This document shows, in pieces, positions 42,465 through 52,877 of a stretch of DNA of 64,000 bases. Position 1 is the stretch's first letter; each line of letters starts with the position of its first letter. The position numbers and the translations under genes were made by a program. A model generated the notes under the pieces. The model was given only the letters and a program-made list of their open reading frames with translations. It made no database searches and was not told the DNA's origin. This DNA is from Dryomyza anilis (Eukaryota > Arthropoda > Insecta > Diptera > Dryomyzidae), in contig OX638136.1 in the NCBI GenBank assembly GCA_951804985.1, forward strand, positions 8,249,852 through 8,313,851, in the 5' to 3' direction.

Positions 42465-43171
42465 GACACCAAGCAACCAAGTTATTCACACGGACCCGGA
42501 CAATATTGCTGCCATCCAGGAGTTACAACCACCGACGAACATACGAGAGCTACGGCAGTGCCTAGGTATCGCCTCGTGGTACCGGAGGTATGTACCAGAA
42601 TTTTCAGATGTGGTGCAGCGGCTGACGAAATTACTCAAGAAGGGGAAGCATTTTAATTGGACAGAGGAGAAGCAGCTGGCTGCTCCTCTGTCCAACTAAA
42701 GGTCATGTTAACTGAGGCGCCGGTGCTGGGTTGCCCAGACTTTACAAAACAATTCACGTTGAAGATGGATGCTAGAACTATGGATTCGGAGCGGTGCTGA
42801 CGCAAGACATCGATGGGCAGGAGTGCGTCATTGCGTACGCAAGCCGCCGATTAAATAAATCGGAAGAAAACTACTCGCCGACCAAGAAGGAGTGCTTAGC
42901 CATCGTGTGGGGACTCAGGAAGATGCGACCCTACCTGGAGGGTTATCGGTTCCTAGTCATCACCGACCATTTGTCTTTGAAATGGTTGAACTCCATTGAA
43001 AGCCCATCTGGGCGGATCGAACGCTGGGCGCTGAAGCTGCAGCAGCACACCTTTGACATTCAGTACCGCAAGGGGAAGCTGAACGTCGTGGCTGATACAC
43101 TATCAAGGCAACCGATAGACACGCTGATGAAGACCGGAGAGGAGACACCAGCCGAGGATCGTTGTCCATGA
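42465..43171 (+). pseudogene. RT thumb and RNase H, RT core deleted
   Basis: 42470-42690 encodes the RT C-terminus (DPDNIAAIQELQPPTNIRELRQ then LGIASWYRRYVPEFSDVVQ). The RT fingers and palm with YxDD are absent. RNase H follows: the first Asp block near 42766 is frameshifted, then 42794-43171 reads AVLTQDIDGQECVIAYASRRL-type sequence, PTKKECLAIVWGL (Glu), FLVITDHLSLKWL (Asp), and GKLNVVADTLSRQP at the end. A TGA at 43169-43171 interrupts the frame that resumes in phase as integrase at 43184. Confidence 0.8.
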
Positions 43172-43183
43172 ACGGACAGACAC

Positions 43184-44164
43184 ATGAACGAGGAACGAGA
43201 GCAGCTGGAGAAGTTTCCTGACTATGACATAGAGGATGGTAATTTGTATAGGCACCTACCACAACGTACAGAAGACAACGAGCACCCAACACTACGACGC
43301 GCACAAGTGATGCGCGAGAATCATGATGACGTCACCGCGGGACACATGGGTGTCCGTAAAACAATCGCTCGCGTGGTTAAACGATATTTCTGGCCGGGCA
43401 TGAGTTGGACAATACGACCGTTCATGCGTAATTGTGAATCAAGCAAAAAATTCAACACAATTCTGTTGGTATTTTTTGATAAATTTTCAAAATGGACCGA
43501 GATGGTGCCATTGCGCAAGGCAACCAGCGACAGTTTACAGCGGGCGTTTAGAGAGCGTATTCTGGCGAGATACGGCGTCTCTAAAGTGCTCATCACCGAT
43601 AACGGAGCACAATTTACTAGCAAGGCGTTCAGGCGATTTCTTCAGGACATGGACGTGAGACAGCAGTTAACGGCTACATACACACCGCAGGAAAACCCTA
43701 CTGAGAGGGCAAACCGGACACTGAAATCAATAATAGCGAAATTGACAGGATATCGGCAGAACAGATGGGACGAGCAGTTGACGGAGATTGCATTTGCAAT
43801 CAACACAAGTGTCTCGGAGACTTCAGGTTATAGTCCGGCATATTTGACTCAAGGGACGGGCGCAGAGGCACAGACACCGGATGAACGAGCAACAGAGCTA
43901 CGAGAGGTATTTGGACTAGTAAAGCGGCAAATAGCACGGGCGCCGCAGGACCACTACCCACTAGAGGTGCGTGAGCTGGTACTGGTGAAGCAGCAACACC
44001 TGTCTAAGGCGGCCGACGGATTTGCGGCGAAATTAGCACCGGAATTCGACGGGCCGTATGGGGTAATCAACTTTCACTCGCCTGTCATCGCACGAGTAAA
44101 AGGCTTGCGGCAGTCGAAGACACGAGCAGTTCATGTAGGAGAACTAAAGCAGTATCAGAACTAA
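43184..44164 (+). pseudogene. integrase lacking the first catalytic Asp
   Basis: 326 codons, open, in the same frame as RNase H across one stop. N-terminal HHCC zinc region: HDDVTAGHMGVRKT ... YFWPGM ... NCESSKK, where the second Cys pair is lost. The sequence then jumps to ILLVFFDKFSKWTEMVPL, so the block with the first Asp of the DDE triad is deleted. LITDNGAQF (second Asp) and NPTERANRTLK (Glu) remain. The C-terminus reads ELVLVKQQHLSKAADGFA and KLAPEFDGPYGVI, a barrel-like DNA-binding end. Integrase inserts element DNA into the genome; this copy would be inactive. Confidence 0.85.
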
Positions 44165-44178
44165 AGCAGAACAACGTT

Positions 44179-44403
44179 CAAGGGAGCATAACAAATTGAA
44201 ATGTCGCGTGGAAACTCAAAGCTCAAGGGAGCATAATAAAACACAATGTCGCGTGGAAAATCAACGCTCAAGGGAGCATAATAAATTCAAATGTCGCGTG
44301 GAATATCAACGCTCAAGGGAGCATAATAAAACACAATGTCGCGTGGAAAATCAACGCTCAAGGCAGCATAATAAAACACAATGTCACGTGGAAAAACAAC
44401 GTT
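44179..44403 (+). repeat. 45-bp tandem repeat after integrase, five units
   Basis: CAAGGGAGCATAATAAAACACAATGTCGCGTGGAAAATCAACGCT recurs every 45 bp from 44179, 44224, 44269, 44314 and 44359, with AAACACAATG and AATTCAAATG variants. Since 45 is 15 codons, a frame stays open and gives a 15-residue repeat (TQCRVENQRSREHNK). That frame has no ATG, so translation is doubtful. Confidence 0.9.
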
Positions 44404-44784
44404 TAGTCGAGTCAGAGTCGCATGAGACAGCATGAGGTGCAACGTAATTTAAATTCATGGGGCATGTAAAGTCGCGCAGAAAAGAAAGTGGAGAAAACTC
44501 ACCGCGAAAACAATCAACGGCGACGCGCAGGCGCTCTCGGCGAGCGAGACACAACGCGGACTCACACATATGAAAATGGTGGTGTCCGTTCGGGCATGAT
44601 CGGCGGACGTTACAAATTCAAACGTCGACGTTTCGTGGAATTTGGCGTAGCAATTCGCGAAGTGTGGGGTACGAGGAAGCAACACACAAAGACGTTCGAC
44701 ATCAATTTCGCGACAGTCAAATGACCAAAACGTGTGCAGCGCAAATAATTAAAATTTTTTAAGTTTCAAGTTTTAGAAAAAACG
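44404..44784. other. unassigned stretch between repeat and last ORF
   Basis: Mixed-composition sequence without a recognised domain. ORFs on both strands are short and overlap. A diverged unit of the 45-bp repeat may persist near 44610 (TACAAATTCAAACGTCG). Confidence 0.35.
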
Positions 44785-45548
44785 ATGAGTCAACACAAGA
44801 TGAAGAACGTAGAGCAGGACGCGGGCGAATATCGGCTGCAAATATTGGCGACGCTCCGCCAGGAAGATGGTACACCATTAAACGATGGTGGCTTGACCGA
44901 GGACAGTCGCCCAGAGCTGCGCGCTATATTGCGCACATCGTCGACAGCAACGCACCATTTCCTTGCAGAGGGGAGCAACCTGCAAGCGACACCGTCCATA
45001 TTAGACGCCGATGAACAGGCGAGTAAGCGGTTCTGCCAACTATGCAAATACCCGCTGGGTATACGAGGAGTGCCTCGAGCGCGACAGTTCAGCCTTTTGG
45101 CAACTGAGGAAGGGCCAGCGTTCCCATTATGGCCTGATCTGGCAAAGCGGTCAGCGCAGCGGGCGTTTCAACGATTGGCTGCAGCAAAGTTGACGATGAA
45201 GACGGCGACAGAAGCGCTTCAGATGGCTACGCCCACACTGTTACATGTGACACCGCGGGGTGGTGTGCACACGACGTTGAAAGAGAGGGAGATCGCTCAA
45301 GCAACGACAGCAACACGCAGCTGACACATCTGGGTGTTGCACCCAGCGATGAAGACAGTGACAGCAGCGAGGGAGATCGCTCCAGTGACGAAGACGACGA
45401 CAGCAGCGCGGCAGATTTCTGCGCCCACTGTATTGCAGGTGACATCACGGGGTGGCTGCGCGCACAGGCATCGAGTGACACATCAGTGTGTTGCACCCAC
45501 TACAGCGGCAGCGAGGGAGATCACATTGAAAATAATATTGGAATCCGT
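44785..45548 (+). pseudogene. unrecognised ORF downstream of integrase, broken
   Basis: ATG 44785 opens 179 codons (to 45324): EYRLQILATLRQEDGTP, SELR-like PELRAILRTSSTATHHFLAEG, then FCQLCKYPLGI. Coding-like sequence switches frames: near 45040-45193 frame +2 reads TRWVYEECLERDSSAFWQL, YGLIWQSGQRSG and FNDWLQQ, and from about 45201 a third frame is rich in Ser, Asp and Glu (DEDSDSSEGDRSSDEDDDSS) up to the satellite. I read this as one longer gene with two frameshifts. I recognise no family. It stands where errantiviruses carry env, but shows no signal peptide, membrane segment or cleavage site. It may be a second nucleic-acid-binding or accessory protein. Confidence 0.5.
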
Positions 45549-47294
45549 CAATATTATCACATATTCATCCTTAAAGGATGCTGAATCTTGTTGAGTAACC
45601 GGTTTCTCTGTAAAAAATCCCGTTAGTGAGTTATCGTGAAAACCCCTCAAAAGTGATACATTTGTCAAAATTATGACATATCACCTTACAAACGGTTCAA
45701 TAAATTAACTTCCAGAGTTGCCAACTTGTCAATATTATCACATATTCATCCTTAAAGGATGCTGAATCTTGTCGAGTAACCGGTTTCTCTGTAAAAAAAT
45801 CCCGTTAGTGAGTTATCGTGAAAACCCCTCAAAAGTGATACATTTGTCAAAATTATGACATATCACCTTACAAAACGGTTCAATAAATTAACTTCCAGAG
45901 TTGCCAACTAGTCATATTATCACATATTCATCCTTAAAGGATGCTGAATCTTGTCGAGTAACCGGTTTCTCTGTAAAAAATCCCGTTAGTGAGTTATCGT
46001 GAAAACCTCTCAAAAGTGATATATTTGTCAAAATTATGACATATCACCTTACAAAACGGTTCAATAAATTAACTTCCAGACTTGCCAACTTGTCAATATT
46101 ATCACATCTTCATCCTTAAAGGATGCTGAATCTTGTCGAGTAACCGGTTTCTCTGTAAAAAATCCCGTTAGTGAGTTATCGTGAAAACCCCTCAAAAGTG
46201 ATACATTTGTCAAAATTATGACATATCACCTTACAAAACGGTTCAATAAATTAACTTCCAGAGTTGCCAACTTGTCAATATTATCACATATTCATCCTTA
46301 AAGGATGCTGAATCTTGTCGAGTAACCGGTTTCTCTGTAAAAAATCCCGTTAGTGAGTTATCGTGAAAACCCCTCAAAAGTGATACATTTGTCAAAATTA
46401 TGACATATCACCTCACAAAACGGTTCAATAAATTAACTTCCAGAGTTGCCAACTTGTCAATATTATCACATATTCATCCTTAAAGGATGCTGAATCTTGT
46501 CGAGTAACCGGTTTCTCTGTAAAAAATCCCGTTAGTGAGTTATCGTGAAAAACCCTCAAAAGTGATACATTTGTCAAAATTATGACATATCACCTTACAA
46601 ACCGGTTCAATAAATTAACTTTCAGAGTTGCTAACTTGTCAATATTATCACATATTCATCCTGAAAGGATGCTGAATCTTGTCGAGTAACCGGTTTCTCT
46701 GTAAAAAATCCCGTTAGTGAGTTATCGTGAAAACCCCTCAAAAGTGATACATTTGTCAAAATTATGAAATATCACCTTACAAAACGGTTCAATAAATTAA
46801 CTTCCAGAGTTGCCAACTTGTCAATATTATCACATATTCATCCTTAAAGGATGCTGAATCTTGTCGAGTAACCGGTTTCTCTGTAAAAAATCCCGTTAGT
46901 GAGTTATCGTGAAAACCCTACAAAAGTGATACATTTGTCAAAATTATGACATATCACCTTACAAACGGTTCAATAAATTAACTTCCAGAGTTGCCAACTT
47001 GTCAATATTATCACATCTTCATCCTTAAAGGATGCTGAATCTTGTCGAGTAACCGGTTTCTCTGTAAAAAATCCTGTTAGTGAGTTATCGTGAAAACCCC
47101 TCAAAAGTGATACATTTGTCAAAATTATGACATATCACCTTACAAAACGGTTCAATAAATTAACTTCCAGAGTTGCCAACTTATCAATATTATCACATAT
47201 TCATCCTTAAAGGATGCTGAATCTTGTCGAGTAACCGGTTTCTCTGTAAAAAATCCCGTTAGTGAGTTATCGTGAAAACCCCTCAAAATTGATA

Positions 47295-47605
47295 ATATAA
47301 TAATAATAGTTTGGCGCTACAGTCCTGTATAGACCTTCGGCCGAGCTCTCTCACCATTTTGAGCTGTGCGTGTTTTATTTGTACTCAAAGTGGTGGGACC
47401 TACAGTTTATTGCCGAATCCGAACGGCGGGTGAGAGCTTTTTCATAGGCAATAGTTTTACTCTCGTAGGTTTGCAATTTACTGACGAGAGGTAGCGCGGT
47501 ATAGAAAAATGTTTCTATGAAAAGGTGTTGTTAGCCCCAGTCCAGGCTTGAACCGGGGACCTTTCGGCTCGCAGTCCAACGCACTAACCACTGACCTACC
47601 GCGGC
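47295..47605 (-). mobile_element. tRNA-derived SINE-like insert, copy 1
   Basis: 311 bp on the minus strand. The tRNA-like head begins GCCGCGGTAGGTCAGTGG at 47605. It has an A-box-like TAGGTCAGTGG (47598-47588), a B-box-like GGTTCAAGCCT (47554-47544), a body, and an ATTATTATTATAT tail at the left edge. A TTTT at 47523-47520 and TTTTT at 47509-47505 on that strand could stop Pol III soon after the head. It splits GATA from CATTTGTC of the satellite monomer. The anticodon-loop-like sequence is CTGCGAG; the parent tRNA is not clear. Confidence 0.85.
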
Positions 47606-49228
47606 TACATTTGTCAAAATTATGACATATCACCTTACAAAACGGTTCAATAAATTAACTTCCAGAGTTGCCAACTTGTCAATATCTTCATCCTTAAAGG
47701 ATGCTGAATCTTGTCGAGTAACCGGTTTCTCTGTAAAAAATCCCGTTAATGAGTTATCGTGAAAACCCCTCAAAAGTGATACATTTGTCAAAATTATGAC
47801 ATATCACCTTACAAAACGGTTCAATAAATTAACTTCCAGAGTTGCCAACTTGTCAATATCTTCATCATTAAAGGATGCTGAATCTTGTCGAGTAACCGGT
47901 TTCTCTGTAAAAAATCCCGTTTGTGAGTTATCGTGAAAACCCCTCAAAAGTGATACATTTGTCAAAATTATGACATATCACCTTACAAAACGGTTCAATA
48001 AATTAACTTCCAGAGTTGCCAACTTGTCAATATTATCACATATTCATCCTTAAAGGATGCTGAATCTTGTCCAGTAACCGGTTTCTCTGTAAAAAATCCC
48101 GTTAGTGAGTTATCGTGAAAACCCCTCAAAAGTGATACATTTGTCAAAATTATGACATATCACCTCACAAAACGGTTCAATAAATTAACTTCCAGAGTTG
48201 CCAACTTGTCAATATTATCACATATTCATCCTTAAAGGATGCTGAATCTTGTCGAGTAACCGGTTTCTCTGTAAAAAATCCCGTTAGTGAGTTATCGTGA
48301 AAAACCCTCAAAAGTGATACATTTGTCAAAATTATGACATATCACCTTACAAACCGGTTCAATAAATTAACTTTCAGAGTTGCTAACTTGTCAATATTAT
48401 CACATATTCATCCTTAAAGGATGCTGAATCTTGTCGAGTAACCGGTTTCTCTGTAAAAAATCCCGTTAGTGAGTTATCGTGAAAACCCTTCAAAAGTGAT
48501 ACATTTGTCAAAATTATGACATATCACCTTACAAACGGTTCAATAAATTAACTTCCAGAGTTGCCAACTTGTCAATATCATCACATATTCATCCTTAAAG
48601 GATGCTGAATCTTGTCGAGTAACCGGTTTCTCTGTAAAAAATCCCGTTAGTGAGTTATCGTGAAAACCTTTCAAAAGTGATACATTTGTCAAAATTATGA
48701 CATATCACCTTACAAACGGTTCAATAAATTAACTTCCAGAGTTGCCAACTAGTCATATTATCACATATTCATCCTTAAAGGATGCTGAATCTTGTCGAGT
48801 AACCGGTTTCTCTGTAAAAAAAATCCCGTTAGTGAGTTATCGTGAAAACCTCTCAAAAGTGATATATTTGTCAAAATTATGACATATCACCTTACAAAAC
48901 GGTTCAATAAATTAACTTCCAGAGTTGCCAACTTGTCAATATTATCACATATTCATCCTTAAAGGATGCTGAATCTTGTCGAGTAACCGGTTTCTCTGTA
49001 AAAAATCCCGTTAGTGAGTTATCGTGAAAACCCCTCAAAAGTGATACATTTGTCAAAATTATGACATATCACCTTACAAAACGGTTCAATAAATTAACTT
49101 CCAGAGTCGCCAACTTATCAATATTATCACATATTCATCCTTAAAGGATGCTGAATCTTGTCGAGTAACCGGTTTCTCTGTAAAAAATCCCGTTAGTGAG
49201 TTATCGTGAAAACCCCTCAAAATTGATA

Positions 49229-49539
49229 ATATAATAATAATAGTTTGGCGCTACAGTCCTGTATAGAACTTCGGCCGAGCTCTCTCACCATTTTGAGCTG
49301 TGCGTGTTATATTTGTACTCAAAGTGGTGGGACCTACAGTTTATTGCCGAATCCGAACGGCGGGTGAGAGGTTTTTCATAGGCAATAGTTTTACTCTCGT
49401 AGGTTTGCCATTTACTGACGAGAGGTAGCGCGGTATAGAAAAATGTTTCTATGAAAAGGTGTTGTTAGCCCCAGTCCAGGCTTGAACCGGGGACCTTTCG
49501 GCTCGCAGTCCAACGCACTAACCACTGACCTACCGCGGC
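49229..49539 (-). mobile_element. tRNA-derived SINE-like insert, copy 2
   Basis: Same insert at the same monomer position (after AAAATTGATA, before TACATTTGTC). It differs from copy 1 in a few bases (ATAGAACTT, GTGTTATATT, TTTGCCATTT). Confidence 0.85.
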
Positions 49540-49905
49540 TACATTTGTCAAAATTATGACATATCACCTTACAAAACGGTTCAATAAATTAATTTGCAGA
49601 GTTGCCAACTTGTCAATATTATCACATATTCATCCTTAAAGGATGCTGAATCTTGTCGAGTAACCGGTTTCTCTGTAAAAAATCCTGTTAGTGAGTTATC
49701 GTGAAAACTCCTCAAAAGTGATACATTTGTCAAAATTATGACATATCACCTTACAAAACGGTTCAATAAATTAACTTCCAGAGTTGCCAACTTATCAATA
49801 TTATCACATATTCATACTTAAAGGATGCTGAATCTTGTCGAGTAACCGGTTTCTCTGTAAAAAATCCCGTTAGTGAGTTATCGTGAAAACCCCTCAAAAT
49901 TGATA

Positions 49906-50216
49906 ATATAATAATAATAGTTTGGCGCTACAGTCCTGTAAAGAACTTCGGCCGAGCTCTCTCACCATTTTGAGCTGTGCGTGTTTTATTTGTACTCAAA
50001 GTGGTGGGACCTACAGTTTATTGCCGAATCCGAACGGCGGGTGAGAGGTTTTTCATAGGCAATAGTTTTACTCTCGTAGGTTTGCCATTTACTGACGAGA
50101 GGTAGCGCGGTATAGAAAAATGTTTCTATGAAAAGGTGTTGTTAGCCCCAGTCCAGGCTTGAACCGGGGACCTTTCGGCTCGCAGTCCAACGCACTAACC
50201 ACTGACCTACCGCGGC
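49906..50216 (-). mobile_element. tRNA-derived SINE-like insert, copy 3
   Basis: Same site and length; variant CTGTAAAGAACTT. Only two monomers separate it from copy 2. The two monomers after it carry the 10-bp ATTATCACAT deletion also seen after copy 1. Confidence 0.85.
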
Positions 50217-52566
50217 TACATTTGTCAAAATTATGACATATCACCTTACAAAACGGTTCAATAAATTAACTTCCAGAGTTGCCAACTTGTCAATATCTTC
50301 ATCCTTAAAGGATGCTGAATCTTGTCGAGTAACCGGTTTCTCTGTAAAAAATCCCGTTAATGAGTTATCGTGAAAACCCCTCAAAAGTGATACATTTGTC
50401 AAAATTATGACATATCACCTTACAAAACGGTTCAATAAATTAACTTCCAGAGTTGCCAACTTGTCAATATCTTCATCCTTAAAGGATGCTGAATCTTGTC
50501 GAGTAACCGGTTTCTCTGTAAAAAATCCCGTTAATGAGTTATCGTGAAAACCCCTCAAAAGTGATACATTTGTCAAAATTATGACATATCACCTTACAAA
50601 ACGGTTCAATAAATTAACTTCCAGAGTTGCCAACTTGTCAATATTATCACATATTCATCCTTAAAGGATGCTGAATCTTGTCCAGTAACCGGTTTCTCTG
50701 TAAAAAATCCCGTTAGTGAGTTATCGTGAAAACCCCTCAAAAGTGATACATTTGTCAAAATTATGACATATCACCTCACAAAACGGTTCAATAAATTAAC
50801 TTCCAGAGTTGCCAACTTGTCAATATTATCACATATTCATCCTTAAAGGATGCTGAATCTTGTCGAGTAACCGGTTTCTCTGTAAAAAATCCCGTTAGTG
50901 AGTTATCGTGAAAAACCCTCAAAAGTGATACATTTGTCAAAATTATGACATATCACCTTACAAACCGGTTCAATAAATTAACTTCCAGAGTTGCCAACTT
51001 GTCAATATTATCACATCTTCATCCTTAAAGGATGCTGAATCTTGTCGAGTAACCGGTTTCTCTGTAAAAAATCCCGTTAGTGAGTTATCGTGAAAACCCC
51101 AAAAAAGTGATACATTTGTCAAAATTATGACATATCACCTTACAAAACGGTTCAATAAATTAACTTCCAGAGTTGCCAACTTGTCAATATTATCACATAT
51201 TCATCCTTAAAGGATGCTGAATCTTGTCGAGTAACCGGTTTCTCTGTAAAAAATCCCGTTAGTGAGTTATCGTGAAAACCCCTCAAAAGTGATACATTTG
51301 TCAAAATTATGACATATCACCTCACAAAACGGTTCAATAAATTAACTTCCAGACTTGCTATCTTGTCAATATTATCACATATTCATCCTTAAAGGATGCT
51401 GAATCTTGTCGAGTAACCGGTTTCTCTGTAAAAAATCCCGTTAGTGAGTTATCGTGAAAAACCCTCAAAAGTGATACATTTGTCAAAATTATGACATATC
51501 ACCTTACAAACCGGTTCAATAAATTAACTTTCAGAGTTGCTAACTTGTCAATATTATCACATATTCATCCTGAAAGGATGCTGAATCTTGTCGAGTAACC
51601 GGTTTCTCTGTAAAAAATCCCGTTAGTGAGTTATCGTGAAAACCCCTCAAAAGTGATACATTTGTCAAAATTATGACATATCACCTTACAAAACGGTTCA
51701 ATAAATTAACTTCCAGAGTTGCCAACTTGTCAATATTATCACATATTCATCCTTAAAGGATGCTGAATCTTGTCGAGTAACCGGTTTCTCTGTAAAAAAT
51801 CCCGTTAGTGAGTTATCGTGAAAACCCTTCAAAAGTGATACATTTGTCAAAATTATGACATATCACCTTACAAAACGGTTTAATAAATTAACTTCCAGAG
51901 TTGCCAACTTGTCAATATTATCACATATTCATCCTTAAAGGATGCTGAATCTTGTCGAGTAACCGGTTTCTCTGTAAAAAATCCCGTTAGTGAGTTATCG
52001 TGAAAACCCTTCAAAAGTGATACATTTGTCAAAATTATGACATATCACCTTACAAACGGTTCAATAAATTAACTTCCAGAGTTGCCAACTAGTCATATTA
52101 TCACATATTCATCCTTAAAGGATGCTGAATCTTGTCGAGTAACCGGTTTCTCTGTAAAAAATCCCGTTAGTGAGTTATCGTGAAAACCTCTCAAAAGTGA
52201 TATATTTGTCAAAATTATGACATATCACCTTACAAAACGGTTCAATAAATTAACTTCCAGAGTTGCCAACTTGTCAATATTATCACATAATTATCCTTAA
52301 AGGATGCTGAATCTTGTCGAGTAACCGGTTTCTCTGTAAAAAATCCCGTTAGTGAGTTATCGTGAAAACCCCTCAAAAGTGATACATTTGTCAAAATTAT
52401 GACATATCACCTTACAAAACGGTTCAATAAATTAACTTCCAGAGTTGCCAACTTATCAATATTATCACATATTCATCCTTAAAGGATGCTGAATCTTGTC
52501 GAGTAACCGGTTTCTCTGTAAAAAATCCCGTTAGTGAGTTATCGTGAAAACCCCTCAAAATTGATA

Positions 52567-52877
52567 ATATAATAATAATAGTTTGGCGCTACAGTCCTGT
52601 ATAGAACTTCGGCCGAGCTCTCTCACCATTTTGAGCTGTGCGTGTTATATTTGTACTCAAAGTGGTGGGACCTACAGTTTATTGCCGAATCCGAACGGCG
52701 GGTGAGAGGTTTTTCATAGGCAATAGTTTTACTCTCGTAGGTTTGCCATTTACTGACGAGAGGTAGCGCGGTATAGAAAAATGTTTCTATGAAAAGGTGT
52801 TGTTAGCCCCAGTCCAGGCTTGAACCGGGGACCTTTCGGCTCGCAGTCCAACGCACTAACCACTGACCTACCGCGGC
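52567..52877 (-). mobile_element. tRNA-derived SINE-like insert, copy 4
   Basis: Same site and length. The monomers just before it match those before copy 2 (CTAGTCATATT and CTCTCAAAAGTGATATATT variants), placing it in the duplicated block. Confidence 0.85.

Larger units (their letters stand above)
39041..45548 (+). mobile_element. gypsy-type LTR element with post-integrase ORF, 3' end replaced by satellite
   Basis: Order on the plus strand: 5' LTR (39041-39727), primer binding site, A-rich leader, gag, protease, RT end, RNase H, integrase, a 45-bp repeat, an extra ORF, then satellite from 45549. No 3' LTR is present. GC content is higher than in the neighbouring elements. All major ORFs except integrase and the extra ORF start are frameshifted, and most of RT is deleted. 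The satellite array begins within its 3' region, so either the element was cut by a rearrangement or satellite expanded into it. Confidence 0.85.

Noticed and set aside
44196..44435. A 79-codon gene of 15-residue repeats
   Set aside because: It begins with TTG, has no ATG in frame, and is explained by the 45-bp tandem repeat.
44785..45324. Envelope gene of an insect endogenous retrovirus
   Set aside because: The position is right, but there is no signal peptide, furin-type site, fusion peptide or membrane anchor in any frame.
47530..47605. Functional tRNA genes in the satellite
   Set aside because: The sequences have tRNA-like A and B boxes, but the anticodon stem pairs poorly and each is the head of a 311-bp insert with an ATT-rich tail. 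A SINE-like origin fits better. A tRNAscan run would decide.
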